A DNA stretch of 64,000 nucleotides from Lewinella sp. LCG006 (GCF_040784935.1 NZ_CP160680.1:5251802-5315801), one strand, 5' to 3'. Counted from the first letter of the stretch, positions 1 through 8,964 are shown. Numbers and translations are program-made. The notes: generated from the letters alone by a model not told the origin.

Positions 1-52
1 GTTCAATCCTTTATACTGTCGGCAAAATTAGCCAATATTGCGTCTGAATTAA

Positions 53-212
53 GTGACGGAACAAAAATAACTGATTCCATTCCTGCCTGCGTACCGCAGG
101 TAGGCAGGTTTGATTCGCTAAAATTTTCTAAGCAAGCAACTAAAAGGAGCTTGCGTGAAAATATTCGCGAATCGTTGGGAAAAATGGAATCAGTTATTTC
201 CGTCAAAAAATT
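53..212. repeat. Dispersed terminal-inverted-repeat element, copy 1
   Basis: An element of about 150 bp whose two ends are inverted copies of each other. The left end reads GACGGAACAAAAATAACTG, continuing into ATTCCAT. The right end reads ATGGAATCAGTTATTTCCG, continuing into TC. The core is nearly identical, in reverse orientation, to the copy at 44920-45056. Shorter relatives lie at 25759-25828 and 28518-28572. A 27-bp palindrome (82-108) sits inside this copy and is absent from the 44.9 kb copy. No transposase is visible, so it looks like a non-autonomous, MITE- or REP-like element. It supplies the apparent upstream extension of the first gene. Confidence 0.8.
82..108. repeat. Nested 27-bp palindromic repeat, copy 1
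   Basis: The core CCTGCG-TAC-CGCAGG is a perfect 6-bp stem with a 3-nt loop. It is flanked by CCTG and AGGCAGG, which offer an alternative outer stem. The reverse complement recurs at 25774-25800 with one mismatch in 27. Both copies lie inside members of the same larger repeat family, and the long copy at 44920-45056 lacks it, so it behaves as an insertion into the larger element. Confidence 0.75.
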
Positions 213-225
213 AAATCTTGTACAA

Positions 226-1029
226 ATGAAGAAATTTTTCCTTTTACCTCTTTTTGCCTTACTACTAGGCAATTTTCAGTTGACTGCACAGAGCGGTTGT
301 ACCCCGGAAGAAATGCTGCCGGATACCGTTATTGTACTGCCCTTGCCTTTCCAGGAAGATTTTCCTGAGCGTGGTATTCAGGATACGGCCTGTGTGGCAG
401 GTTACTACGAGACCGTTATCCAGGTACGTATTCCTCAAACAATTGCTATTGGTACTACGGAGGTGGCGATCTCTCAGGTAGCGATTACTGACCAGGGAAT
501 TACCGACCTACCCGCTAGTTTTGATTACGTTTGTGATCCTCCCAGCTGTGTATTCTTGCCAGAGGAAGTGGGTTGTATCCAATTGTATGGTGAAGCTACT
601 GCCGCTGATGTAGGCATGCACAATCTGAAGATCAATGTTTTGATCTCTACGCAGTTAGCTGCACTTCCCTACACTTTGCCTGACGGCCAGTTGGTGCCAG
701 GTAACTACTTCTTCTTCGTACGTCCTGAAGGCAGTGAAAACTGCTTGGTAGATGCTGCGGAAGTAACAGAGAATGCTTTTGATCTACGCATTCAACCCAA
801 CCCGTTTTCTGATTTCTCGGATATTTTTGTGGACCTTCCTCAAGGAGGAAAGTACGACTTGCAGGTATTTAACACCCTTGGTACTTTGGTACAACAGAAG
901 TCTTTGGAACTCGTAAGCGGACAGAATTCTTTGCGATTTGATGGTTCTAACCTTGCAACGGGAATGTATATCTTCCGCCTGCAGCAGGGAGCACAAGCCG
1001 CCTCTGGTCGTTTGTTGATCCAGCGCTAA
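226..1029 (+). CDS. Secreted protein with T9SS C-terminal sorting domain
   Basis: The product is 267 aa. The start is ATG 226, which gives a clean signal peptide (MKKFFLLPLFALLLGNF, then LTAQ). In-frame codons from 151 belong to the repeat element. The mature part is about 170 residues rich in beta-strand pattern with cysteines around a CDPPSC motif and a GCIQLYG segment. The last 75 residues form a type A sorting domain (IQPNPFSD start, NTLGTLVQQ middle, GMYIFRLQ end), which directs export across the outer membrane by T9SS and usually surface attachment. The GC-x-x-L-x-G segment also occurs in the next gene, so the two look like diverged paralogs. Function of the mature domain is not recognised. 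Confidence 0.85.
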   Translation: MKKFFLLPLFALLLGNFQLTAQSGCTPEEMLPDTVIVLPLPFQEDFPERGIQDTACVAGYYETVIQVRIPQTIAIGTTEVAISQVAITDQGITDLPASFDYVCDPPSCVFLPEEVGCIQLYGEATAADVGMHNLKINVLISTQLAALPYTLPDGQLVPGNYFFFVRPEGSENCLVDAAEVTENAFDLRIQPNPFSDFSDIFVDLPQGGKYDLQVFNTLGTLVQQKSLELVSGQNSLRFDGSNLATGMYIFRLQQGAQAASGRLLIQR

Positions 1030-1060
1030 GCGCGTTTTTGGTAAAAGGATAAAAAATAAA

Positions 1061-1099
1061 GTCAGGTGGTTGAAAAATGCCCATTATCGGCCATCTGAC
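1061..1099 (+). terminator. Possible terminator after the first secreted protein gene
   Basis: The arms GTCAGGTGG and CCATCTGAC pair with one G-T wobble around a 21-nt loop and are followed by a pyrimidine-rich stretch (CATTTCCTTTTCC). The long loop makes this a modest candidate. Confidence 0.4.
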
Positions 1100-1250
1100 C
1101 ATTTCCTTTTCCATCTGCCTTTCTTCGAATTATAGCAACTCCAAGCAGTGACGTAACCCAGGTTTTACGTCCATATATAAGGAATTTCGATATTTCCTTA
1201 TCTTTCTACTGGAACTATCTACTTTTTTCCGCCCACTAACAGTAGAAACT

Positions 1251-3044
1251 ATGTTGCGAATTGTACTCAACTTGCTGTTTATCAGCGTTTTTTCTTTGTC
1301 AATTGCGGCCCAGACAGGCTGCCCGGGTTGTTTGATAGACTTACCTACACTACCCGAGGACACTATTTTTCTTTCCGCAGCTCCCGAAGGGCAAGCGGGT
1401 ATTTACTACGACGGAGACCTCAGTTTCCGATTGCCCAAGACCACCACACCCGTCAATGCAACCGACCCTACCATTCCTGCGGGGCTGGATATTTCCCAAT
1501 TTACGATCCTGGCCGTAGCAGGCTTGCCTGCCGGGATGAATTGGGAAGCTAGCCAGACCAATTTCGTTACGGAAGAAGGTACGGATGGTTGTGTGAAACT
1601 TTGTGGTACGCCTTTGCTGCCGGGGCTTTATATGGTGGAGGTTGTTATTGAAGCGGTCGTCTTGATTTTCCCTCAACAGACTTCTTTTTCTTTCCCCTTA
1701 CTCATTAATCCTGCACAGACAATAACAGAAGGCTTTACGGTTGTAAACAATAATGGCTGTGGTTCGGTGACGGCTTCTTTTATCAATAATGTTCCTTCCG
1801 GAGGGGCGGAAGGTTTTTCCTACCTCTGGTTTTTTAACAATGGAAATTCTACTACGGCAGAGAACCCGGCCGATCAGACCTACAATCAACCTGGTGAATA
1901 CCTGGTGAATTATCAAGCCATTGTAGACACGACCGGCTTTTTTATGACGCAAGTCCGAATTGAGCAATCTCCATGTACCGACTTGTTTTCAGCTTCGGAT
2001 CTTAAATTTGACCTTTTTGATCCTAATGGTGATCACGTTTATACAGCTCCTATTGTTGGCAACGCAACCTTGCCGGTCATCTATAATGTACTTATTCCAA
2101 TTGGGGAAGGTACCTACGAATTACACGTCATTGATGACGATGGAGGATTGGATGGGGCAGATGACCTTTGTGGCATCATCGAATTTGGGCAAGGCGTTTC
2201 AGGCCTGTTGCAGGATGGCGATCTTCAGGTAAACATTGAATTGGTTCATCCAGTGGATACCATTCGTTCCAGCGAAATCATCACCGTTTACGAAATTCCA
2301 AACAATCCTCTTATTACGATCGCCGAAGCCAGTCCCTACTGCGATGGAGAAGTCGTAACCTTGGTGAGTGCCAATTACGACAACTCACTGACCTGGTACG
2401 CCGACAGTGTTTTAGTCGTTGGTGCATCAACGGATACACTTCTGGTAGTACAAGATGGCAACTACTGGGCAACCTATACCACCGAAGAAGGATGTGCTGC
2501 TACTTCACAGCCGATAGCCATCAATTTTACGGATAATCCAGCGGATATTGACTTGCTTCAGAACGGTAATTTGCTCCGATTGGAGGACGAAAGTAACCTT
2601 CCTACTGATTTTTCGTTTACCTGGTTATACGAAGGGGAGCCTATTCCATCAGCTACAGCATTACTATTGTGTGCTGAGGCTGCCGGAACCTACACCTTGG
2701 TCATAACAGACAATGTTACAGGATGTAGTACCAGTGCAGATATTGCTGCCAGTTATGATCCCAACCTGGATTGTACCACACCTACGGAAGAGGTTTTGGG
2801 GCAAGGTAGTTGGAAGTTGTTTCCTAACCCTTTGCAAAGCTACCTTTTTGTTGAAGGGCCGATAAATCTAGCCGTTGAAATAAGAGTGTTTGATGCGCTT
2901 GGAAGAGCGGTTATCAACCAACAGCTAACCAACGGTAATGATCGAATAGATGTGCAGCAATTGAGCGCCGGAGCTTATTTTTACCAGCTGATTTCAACAC
3001 CAGGAGAAATAATACAAACGGGGACCTTAATGAAGGTCAATTAA
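1251..3044 (+). CDS. Secreted PKD-type protein with T9SS sorting domain
   Basis: The product is 597 aa. It has a signal peptide (MLRIVLNLLFISVFSLSIAAQ) followed by a cysteine-containing N-terminal domain (GCPGC, then GCVKLCG) resembling that of the upstream gene. A PKD-like beta-sandwich segment lies around residues 165-260 (SYLWFFNNG, QTYNQPGEY), followed by further immunoglobulin-like segments. A type A sorting domain occupies the last 80 residues (KLFPNPLQSY, FDALGRAV, LSAGAYFYQL). Such proteins are exported by T9SS and displayed on the surface. The ligand is unknown. The OmpA-type gene starts 30 bp downstream on the same strand, suggesting co-transcription. Confidence 0.85.
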   Translation: MLRIVLNLLFISVFSLSIAAQTGCPGCLIDLPTLPEDTIFLSAAPEGQAGIYYDGDLSFRLPKTTTPVNATDPTIPAGLDISQFTILAVAGLPAGMNWEASQTNFVTEEGTDGCVKLCGTPLLPGLYMVEVVIEAVVLIFPQQTSFSFPLLINPAQTITEGFTVVNNNGCGSVTASFINNVPSGGAEGFSYLWFFNNGNSTTAENPADQTYNQPGEYLVNYQAIVDTTGFFMTQVRIEQSPCTDLFSASDLKFDLFDPNGDHVYTAPIVGNATLPVIYNVLIPIGEGTYELHVIDDDGGLDGADDLCGIIEFGQGVSGLLQDGDLQVNIELVHPVDTIRSSEIITVYEIPNNPLITIAEASPYCDGEVVTLVSANYDNSLTWYADSVLVVGASTDTLLVVQDGNYWATYTTEEGCAATSQPIAINFTDNPADIDLLQNGNLLRLEDESNLPTDFSFTWLYEGEPIPSATALLLCAEAAGTYTLVITDNVTGCSTSADIAASYDPNLDCTTPTEEVLGQGSWKLFPNPLQSYLFVEGPINLAVEIRVFDALGRAVINQQLTNGNDRIDVQQLSAGAYFYQLISTPGEIIQTGTLMKVN

Positions 3045-3074
3045 TAAAAGAGAAAACTACACAATCACCACCGT

Positions 3075-4616
3075 ATGAACATTAACCGATTTGGCATCAT
3101 AGCGATGATGCTTTTACTTTCGACGTTTGGGTACAGTCAAAATGCTAATAAATTAGACCGTCATGCTATTTCAGCAAGAGTTTTAGGTGTCGACTACAGT
3201 ACGCCTAATGATGCTGATTTGGCACTCACTGCGGGTCTTGAAATCAGTTACCGGTACTTGCTAACTAAAAATTTTGGACTGGCAATACCGCTAAAAATTG
3301 GGGTTGCTGATGTCATTGATGACACCCAAAACCGGAATATCACCAGTTTTGATGCCTTACTCCATGTTTATCCTTTTGGTGGTGATCAAAAACTAAAACC
3401 CTATCTTTTAGGTGGCATCGGTTACGTGCTGGAAAATATTGATGAAGGAAACACTCAGATTCCAGTAGGCTTGGGGATTAATTATATGCTGGGGAGCAAT
3501 TCTTACCTCAGTATCCAGGGGGAATACCGTACTTCCAACGTAGAAAATCGAGACAATATCCAACTTGGTCTAGGCTACCTTTACCAGTTTGGTATCAAAG
3601 ACACTGATGGAGATGGCTTAGCGGATGGAGAAGATGTCTGTCCCGATGTATTCGGACCGGTATCCACGGGTGGTTGCCCGGATACCGATAATGATGGCAT
3701 AGCCAACGGTGAGGATGCTTGTCCTGAAACCCCAGGGCCAGCGGCTACCAATGGCTGCCCGGATGCGGATGGCGACGGTGTGATCGATGACAGTGACCGT
3801 TGTCCGGAAGAAGCAGGGTTAAAAGCCCTGATGGGCTGTCCTGATGCGGATGGCGATGGAGTTGCCGACGTAGAGGATAGCTGCCCCGATGCCGCTGGGC
3901 CAGTAGCTCAAAACGGTTGTCCAGACTCCGACGGTGATGGTCTTCACGATGGACTTGACCAATGTCCGGAGGAAGCGGGCTTAGCTGCCAACCAGGGTTG
4001 CCCAGGAAGTGATCGTGATGGAGACGGTATCCTGGATGATGTTGATGCATGCCCGGATCAAAAAGGTACCGCAGCTACTCAGGGATGCCCCGACCGTGAT
4101 GGAGATGGCGTTATTGATGCTAATGATCGGTGTCCCGATAAGGCTGGTCCTTTTGCCGGCTGCCCGGATACGGATGGCGATGGTGTGATTGACGCAGATG
4201 ATCGCTGCCCGGAAGAGGCTGGACTTACGACCAATAAGGGCTGCCCGGAGATTGAAGAAGATGTCCGAGAGGTGCTTAATTTAGCGATGCGTGCCGTACA
4301 ATTTGAGACAGGAAGTTCCGTGATCAAGCCTGAATCTTTTGCTATTCTCGACCAGATAGCGGTGATTATGAAGCGCTATCCCGCTTACCAGCTAAGAATA
4401 GCAGGACATACAGACAACGTAGGAGATGCTAGTAGAAATCAAGAGCTTTCAGAAGGCCGCGCAGCAGCCTGTTATGAGTACTTGTTGTCAAAAGGAGCAA
4501 GGTCTACCAGGATATCTTATGCCGGCTTCGGCGAGGATTACCCTATTGCGCCTAACTCTACTTCCGCTGGAAGGTCGCTAAACCGGCGCGTGGAGTTTGA
4601 TTTGATTATCCAGTAG
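3075..4616 (+). CDS. OmpA-family outer membrane protein with thrombospondin type 3 repeats
   Basis: The product is 513 aa with a signal peptide (MNINRFGIIAMMLLLSTFGYSQ). Residues about 25-175 look like an eight-stranded beta-barrel. Residues about 178-395 hold eight tandem repeats of the DxDGDGxxDxxDxCP type, the calcium-binding thrombospondin type 3 motif, each ending in GCP. The last 110 residues are an OmpA C-terminal domain (AGHTDNVGDASRNQELSEGR, RRVEF) that binds peptidoglycan. The expected role is anchoring the outer membrane to the wall, with a stiff calcium-stabilised spacer. It lies 30 bp after a T9SS-exported protein gene. The DNA repeats are coding and in frame. Confidence 0.93.
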   Translation: MNINRFGIIAMMLLLSTFGYSQNANKLDRHAISARVLGVDYSTPNDADLALTAGLEISYRYLLTKNFGLAIPLKIGVADVIDDTQNRNITSFDALLHVYPFGGDQKLKPYLLGGIGYVLENIDEGNTQIPVGLGINYMLGSNSYLSIQGEYRTSNVENRDNIQLGLGYLYQFGIKDTDGDGLADGEDVCPDVFGPVSTGGCPDTDNDGIANGEDACPETPGPAATNGCPDADGDGVIDDSDRCPEEAGLKALMGCPDADGDGVADVEDSCPDAAGPVAQNGCPDSDGDGLHDGLDQCPEEAGLAANQGCPGSDRDGDGILDDVDACPDQKGTAATQGCPDRDGDGVIDANDRCPDKAGPFAGCPDTDGDGVIDADDRCPEEAGLTTNKGCPEIEEDVREVLNLAMRAVQFETGSSVIKPESFAILDQIAVIMKRYPAYQLRIAGHTDNVGDASRNQELSEGRAAACYEYLLSKGARSTRISYAGFGEDYPIAPNSTSAGRSLNRRVEFDLIIQ

Positions 4617-4670
4617 TTTTATATTTTTACCCAGACATGGAGTTTAAGTAAAAGGACTTGTCTATTATAT

Positions 4671-4706
4671 TACCGGTCTGCCAACTGTGCAGTTGGCAGA
4701 CCGGTA
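4671..4706. terminator. Bidirectional terminator between convergent genes
   Basis: A perfect 16-bp stem (TACCGGTCTGCCAACT) with the 4-nt loop GTGC lies between the OmpA-type gene (+) and the T9SS protein gene (-). T-rich or A-rich tracts flank both sides, so it can stop transcription in either direction. Confidence 0.75.
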
Positions 4707-4744
4707 GTATTTTAAGTAGGGAAGGTTTATCGTAATGAGCCCTT

Positions 4745-5938
4745 CTAGAAGACCTGTAGTTTTCCAACGCCGATGAGGATATTGTCTTCATCGAAAACCT
4801 GGTACACGAACATACCATTTGATAAAGATGCCGGAACCTCAACTTCTAAGGAATTGCTTCCGTTGGAAGTGTAATCAACCGTTTGCAACACCCGCCCTTG
4901 TAAATCAGTGAAACGAACCTGGCCTGAAGAGGTAAATTGCTCCAACACGATCTTAATGGATGATGCGGTTGCTGCCGGATTAGGGAAGCTTTTCGCAACA
5001 GGTACGCTTAATGTTCGCGTGGAGGTAGCCATGTCAGCTACCTGAGGCGAGTAAGCAATACGATTAGTTGCTCCCCCACCTAGCGGTGATTCGGAGAGAA
5101 GGACTGATGAACTGATACCAGGGGCATAGAAATTGTAAAAATTACGTCCCCTGGTAAGTCCCTGTTCCAAGCCAAAGGCATCCAATATGGCTTGTGGTGC
5201 AATGCTTCCACCTAGAAAAAAACTATCCATCTGGGTGAGTGTACCTTTCACTAATAAAACTTCTATTTCACCAGAAGGCTCACCATCAGATCTTGGCAGA
5301 ATGATCGAACCATAACCAACGACTTCCCGTTCTTCGGTGACCGTTGTACGGGTGAATGCTGGCGTTTGGTTCAGCCCAAATCCGACTACAGTTACTTCAT
5401 AATTTAAGTCATAATAATAGCTTGCTTCCCATTGATCTTGATAGGTCATTGGGAACTCTATGATGTTCATTCGGCCAACGTAATCAGATTTGCCAGAGAG
5501 ATAATCAATGCGGTCATTGGCTCCCCCTGAGACAGGAGTAAGTGGAATGGTCAGGCCTTCATATGACCTTCCTGTACGATACCATCCATCTGCATCTATG
5601 GCTTCGTAGAGATTACTGGGAACATCGAAAGTAAAACCACCTATGGCCAACCTAATGTTGGAGCTAAAATAATTAAGGGCATCGGTAAAATCTGGGTCAT
5701 CGGTAGCATCAGTGTAGACAGTCGTTTCCAGGACGCCCTCGCCTATTGTACTATAGTCCCAAAGGATATTGGCTCCTTCTTCAGGGAAGGGAGTTCCTGG
5801 ATCAGTTATTACCAGCGAGCTATCTATAAAGCTCGCTGGGCGTAAGATATCACTTTGTGTAATTGTTACTTGCGAAACTCCCGGGAGTGCGTAAAGAAGA
5901 ATAAGGAATGTACTGAGGTGTAAAATTGCTTGTCTCAT
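4745..5938 (-). CDS. Secreted protein with T9SS sorting domain, unknown function
   Basis: The product is 397 aa with a signal peptide (MRQAILHLSTFLILLYALPGVSQ). The central 280 residues show a beta-rich pattern without a recognised catalytic motif. The last 80 residues form a type A sorting domain (SFPNPAATASS, FTDLQGRVLQ, LSNGMFVYQVF). The gene is the next one downstream, on the same strand, of the hybrid sensor/regulator gene ending at 6169. Three phased direct repeats lie in the gap between them (6100-6157), so this gene is a plausible target of that regulator (inference). Confidence 0.8.
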   Translation of the reverse strand: MRQAILHLSTFLILLYALPGVSQVTITQSDILRPASFIDSSLVITDPGTPFPEEGANILWDYSTIGEGVLETTVYTDATDDPDFTDALNYFSSNIRLAIGGFTFDVPSNLYEAIDADGWYRTGRSYEGLTIPLTPVSGGANDRIDYLSGKSDYVGRMNIIEFPMTYQDQWEASYYYDLNYEVTVVGFGLNQTPAFTRTTVTEEREVVGYGSIILPRSDGEPSGEIEVLLVKGTLTQMDSFFLGGSIAPQAILDAFGLEQGLTRGRNFYNFYAPGISSSVLLSESPLGGGATNRIAYSPQVADMATSTRTLSVPVAKSFPNPAATASSIKIVLEQFTSSGQVRFTDLQGRVLQTVDYTSNGSNSLEVEVPASLSNGMFVYQVFDEDNILIGVGKLQVF

Positions 5939-6099
5939 TTTTTGAGTTTTGATGATTAAAATGCACAGTAACTTCCTTCGTTAATTCATGACGTATTCAT
6001 AAAGTCAACTTTTCAAGGAAGCTTGACTACTTGTGTTTTTGTACACTACAAAGGTGGGGACCAACTAGGGCGGAGCGGTATCAAAAAATGAGGAAAGAG

Positions 6100-6157
6100 T
6101 ATAAAATCGGTAGAGTGGGTATAAAATATGGCGCATCTCCTATAAAACATGGCGCAT
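6100..6157. promoter_or_regulatory. Three phased direct repeats, candidate operator
   Basis: TATAAAATATGGCGCAT (6120-6136) and TATAAAACATGGCGCAT (6141-6157) differ at one base and are 21 bp apart. A weaker third unit, TATAAAATCGGTAGAGT, starts at 6100, 20 bp before the first. Two-turn spacing is typical of AraC-family binding sites. They lie 12 bp past the stop of a regulator with an AraC domain and upstream of the secreted protein gene read leftward from 5938. Confidence 0.5.
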
Positions 6158-6168
6158 TGACGCTATTG

Positions 6169-8964
6169 CTACAACAAAGAACCGGGAGTTTGACCATATT
6201 TATCACCAAAACACTTGATAAAATAAGCGGTACTGTTAAAGCCTGTTTCCAGCGCAACTTCGGAAACATTACCCGAACCTTGCTCAAGCATCTCCTTAGC
6301 TTTCTGTAGGCGGAAAGACTGGATAAATTTATTTGGTGACAGGTCAGTTAAAGCTTTTAATTTCCGATTGAGCTGACTACGACTAAGTCCGATCTCCCGT
6401 GCCAAAAGTTCAACACTAAATTGTTCATCAGCTAAATGGGTTTCAACGATGTTACATACGTTTTCTATAAAAGCTTTGTCAAGAGCATTGTTGCCTGCGT
6501 ACTGTGGTTCGATCGTGTTGGATTCGGAAAATTTCTTTCTTAGTAGCAGCCTGGAAGCAATGAGATTTCGGGTTCTTACTTCAAGTTCTTTCGTATCAAA
6601 AGGTTTTACCAGGTAATCATCCGCCCCGATCTCCAAGCCGTGCATTTTTTCTTCAGCAGCAGCTTTGGCCGTTAAGAGGATAATGGGAATGTGGCTGGTT
6701 CGTTGATCTTTTTTGAGCATTGCACACACTTCATAGCCATTTTTTTCAGGCATCATGATATCACTGATGATCAAATCGGGGAGTAGTTCCAAGGCAAGGT
6801 CGATACCTTTTTGGCCATTGATGGCTTCTACAATTTGAAAAGAAGAAATTAGATGCTCCTTAATATAGTCTCTTACGGCATTATTATCTTCAATAATCAA
6901 GACCACAGGGGTATCATCGTCCTGATGATCTGTATTGGCGGGCAAGATCACATGTTGTGTCTCTGGATAAATGTCCCTATTTATTATCTGATCGCTTCTA
7001 CCAATAGCTGCTGATGTAGAAGTGGCCATGGGGGAAGAACTATGCTGAATTTCGTGTTCTTTTAAGTGGGATGTTCCTTTCTTAAAGCTGATGGTGAAAA
7101 CAGTACCTATGCCTTCCTGGCTTTCTACCCGGATGCTTCCCTTATGCAATTCCACCAATTCTTTGACCAATGCCAGACCAATGCCTGTTCCCTCGTGTTC
7201 GCTGGTTGTTGTGTTGTCTCCCTGAAAAAAGCGGTTGAAGATATTGGGCAGGCGAGAAGACGAAATTCCTACACCATTGTCTCTCACCAAGATTTCTACA
7301 TGATTTTCATGGTCTGTTATCATCACTGCGATCTCGCCATTCTCTTGGGTGAATTTGAAGGCGTTTGATAATAGGTTGTAGAAAATCTTCTCTACCTTAT
7401 CGATATCAATGTATACCGGAATAGCTTCCTTCTGAGCGACAAAGTTGAATTGGATATGCCGACGTTTGGCCAGTGATTCAAAAGACATTACTATCCCCTT
7501 TAGGATGACAGGTAGGTTTTGTTCTGCGGCAAGCAGTTCCATTTTATTGGCTTCCAGTTTAGAGAGATCAAGTAATTGATTGATCAGCTGGAGTAAGCGT
7601 TCGGCATTTTGGTAAGCTAATTGCAGGCGACCCCGGTCTTCTTTTGTCTCAGTATTTTTTAAGACATCCTTAATGGGGCCCATGACCAGGGTAAGGGGTG
7701 TCCTGAACTCATGAGAAATATTGGCAAAAAAACGAGACTTAACCTGATCTAGTTCTTCATAACGTTCTTTCTCTGCTCTGATGGTGTTTATCTTGTCAAA
7801 GATGCCGTAAAAGAGGATGCCAGAAAAAAATACAGTGCCTATTTGAAAGGAGTAATCGGTGATAAGATTATCAGGAAGAAAATCAGCGACACTAAGAATG
7901 TGGCACATCGCTCCTAAGCATAAAATACCCGCTGACACCAATAGAATAATAGAGGATTTGTTTTTTTTTCGAGCGTAAGAATAAATTATTATTAGGGTAA
8001 GTATCAATAAAATAAGCGTGAGGTAGTCAGATATTTTACCAATAGTGTACCAATCATCACTGATAAGTCTTGCAATAAGAGGTACAATTGAGAGGAATAA
8101 AGCATAATAAAAATAGATGTAGTAAAGTCTGATGCTTCGTGCTCGAAGATCAGTATACTTGCTGATAAACATCGTAGCAGAGAGCAGTATGCAAGGCACA
8201 ATGACGGCTAAATCTGCCCTTGCAATTCCTTCAAAACGATAGTTGGAAATTAATCCTGTCAGTCCATTAAGGGAGGCAAAATAGGCTGTGAAAGAAAACA
8301 TCAATAAGGCAAACCAAATAAAGACACTTTCCCAAAACATCGAGTACATAAAAAGGCTGATGAGCCCAAAGAAAAGCATAATGCCTGCATAAAAACTTTG
8401 CAGGGAGTTGGTCATTATTTCTTCTCTGTCCAATACTTTTCGAGGAATCACCTTGACGGTGGATAAACATTGATTACTACAGCTTAGCTTATTGTAGTGC
8501 ATTTTGAAGAAAAACGACTTGCTTTCTCCTCGATAAAGACTGAAAGGCAGGTTGTTATTGTAGGAAGAGAGGTTTTTTTCTGAGGGAGGCAGGTTGTTTC
8601 CTGAAAAAGTAATATTTATTACCATACCATCCTGGATAGTGTACATCCAGATAGAATCAATAAAGGTAAACAAGCGAAAATAACCGTCAAGTTCGTCATT
8701 GCCTTCATTGGTCAACGTTACGCTAGTCCATAAGACAACTGGGGCGCTGAGTTCAATGTCTTCAGTTAAGGGACTAAATTTTGTAGCGGGAAAGCTTAGA
8801 AGGTCTTCAATACTATATTGAGCTTTCTGGTCCACAAAAAAGCCCAAAGAATCGGTGAAATTTGGCGAGGTGTCATTTTGTTTATTAAAGCTATAGCTAA
8901 TGTTTGAGCCAAACATCTGAAAAGCATAGGCCAGTGAAATAAACAAGAGGAAAAACCGCCGCAT
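6169..8964 (-). CDS. Hybrid two-component regulator: 7TM sensor, histidine kinase, receiver, AraC domain
   Basis: The product is 931 aa. It has a signal peptide, then a periplasmic 7TMR-DISMED2-like sensor domain (about 30-185) and about seven membrane helices (about 190-395, the DISM pattern). A HisKA domain follows with phospho-acceptor His418 in NISHEFRTP. The HATPase part shows NLLSNAFKF, DNGVGI and GTGIGLALV. A receiver domain (about 686-800) has Asp735, Thr765 and Lys787. A C-terminal AraC helix-turn-helix lies at about 848-931. One polypeptide thus senses an outside cue and binds DNA. The sensor is not the periplasmic propeller type usual for polysaccharide loci. The next gene downstream encodes a T9SS protein. 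Confidence 0.93.
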   Translation of the reverse strand: MRRFFLLFISLAYAFQMFGSNISYSFNKQNDTSPNFTDSLGFFVDQKAQYSIEDLLSFPATKFSPLTEDIELSAPVVLWTSVTLTNEGNDELDGYFRLFTFIDSIWMYTIQDGMVINITFSGNNLPPSEKNLSSYNNNLPFSLYRGESKSFFFKMHYNKLSCSNQCLSTVKVIPRKVLDREEIMTNSLQSFYAGIMLFFGLISLFMYSMFWESVFIWFALLMFSFTAYFASLNGLTGLISNYRFEGIARADLAVIVPCILLSATMFISKYTDLRARSIRLYYIYFYYALFLSIVPLIARLISDDWYTIGKISDYLTLILLILTLIIIYSYARKKNKSSIILLVSAGILCLGAMCHILSVADFLPDNLITDYSFQIGTVFFSGILFYGIFDKINTIRAEKERYEELDQVKSRFFANISHEFRTPLTLVMGPIKDVLKNTETKEDRGRLQLAYQNAERLLQLINQLLDLSKLEANKMELLAAEQNLPVILKGIVMSFESLAKRRHIQFNFVAQKEAIPVYIDIDKVEKIFYNLLSNAFKFTQENGEIAVMITDHENHVEILVRDNGVGISSSRLPNIFNRFFQGDNTTTSEHEGTGIGLALVKELVELHKGSIRVESQEGIGTVFTISFKKGTSHLKEHEIQHSSSPMATSTSAAIGRSDQIINRDIYPETQHVILPANTDHQDDDTPVVLIIEDNNAVRDYIKEHLISSFQIVEAINGQKGIDLALELLPDLIISDIMMPEKNGYEVCAMLKKDQRTSHIPIILLTAKAAAEEKMHGLEIGADDYLVKPFDTKELEVRTRNLIASRLLLRKKFSESNTIEPQYAGNNALDKAFIENVCNIVETHLADEQFSVELLAREIGLSRSQLNRKLKALTDLSPNKFIQSFRLQKAKEMLEQGSGNVSEVALETGFNSTAYFIKCFGDKYGQTPGSLL

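Noticed and set aside
3-272. An open frame of 89 codons on the minus strand at the left edge
   Set aside because: It runs through the inverted-repeat element, and the same peptide reappears from the copy at 44.9 kb. It has no plausible ribosome binding site and overlaps the signal peptide of a real gene.
3600-4260. Regular DNA repeats that could look like a CRISPR or satellite array
   Set aside because: They are in-frame codons for eight thrombospondin type 3 repeats of the OmpA-type protein.
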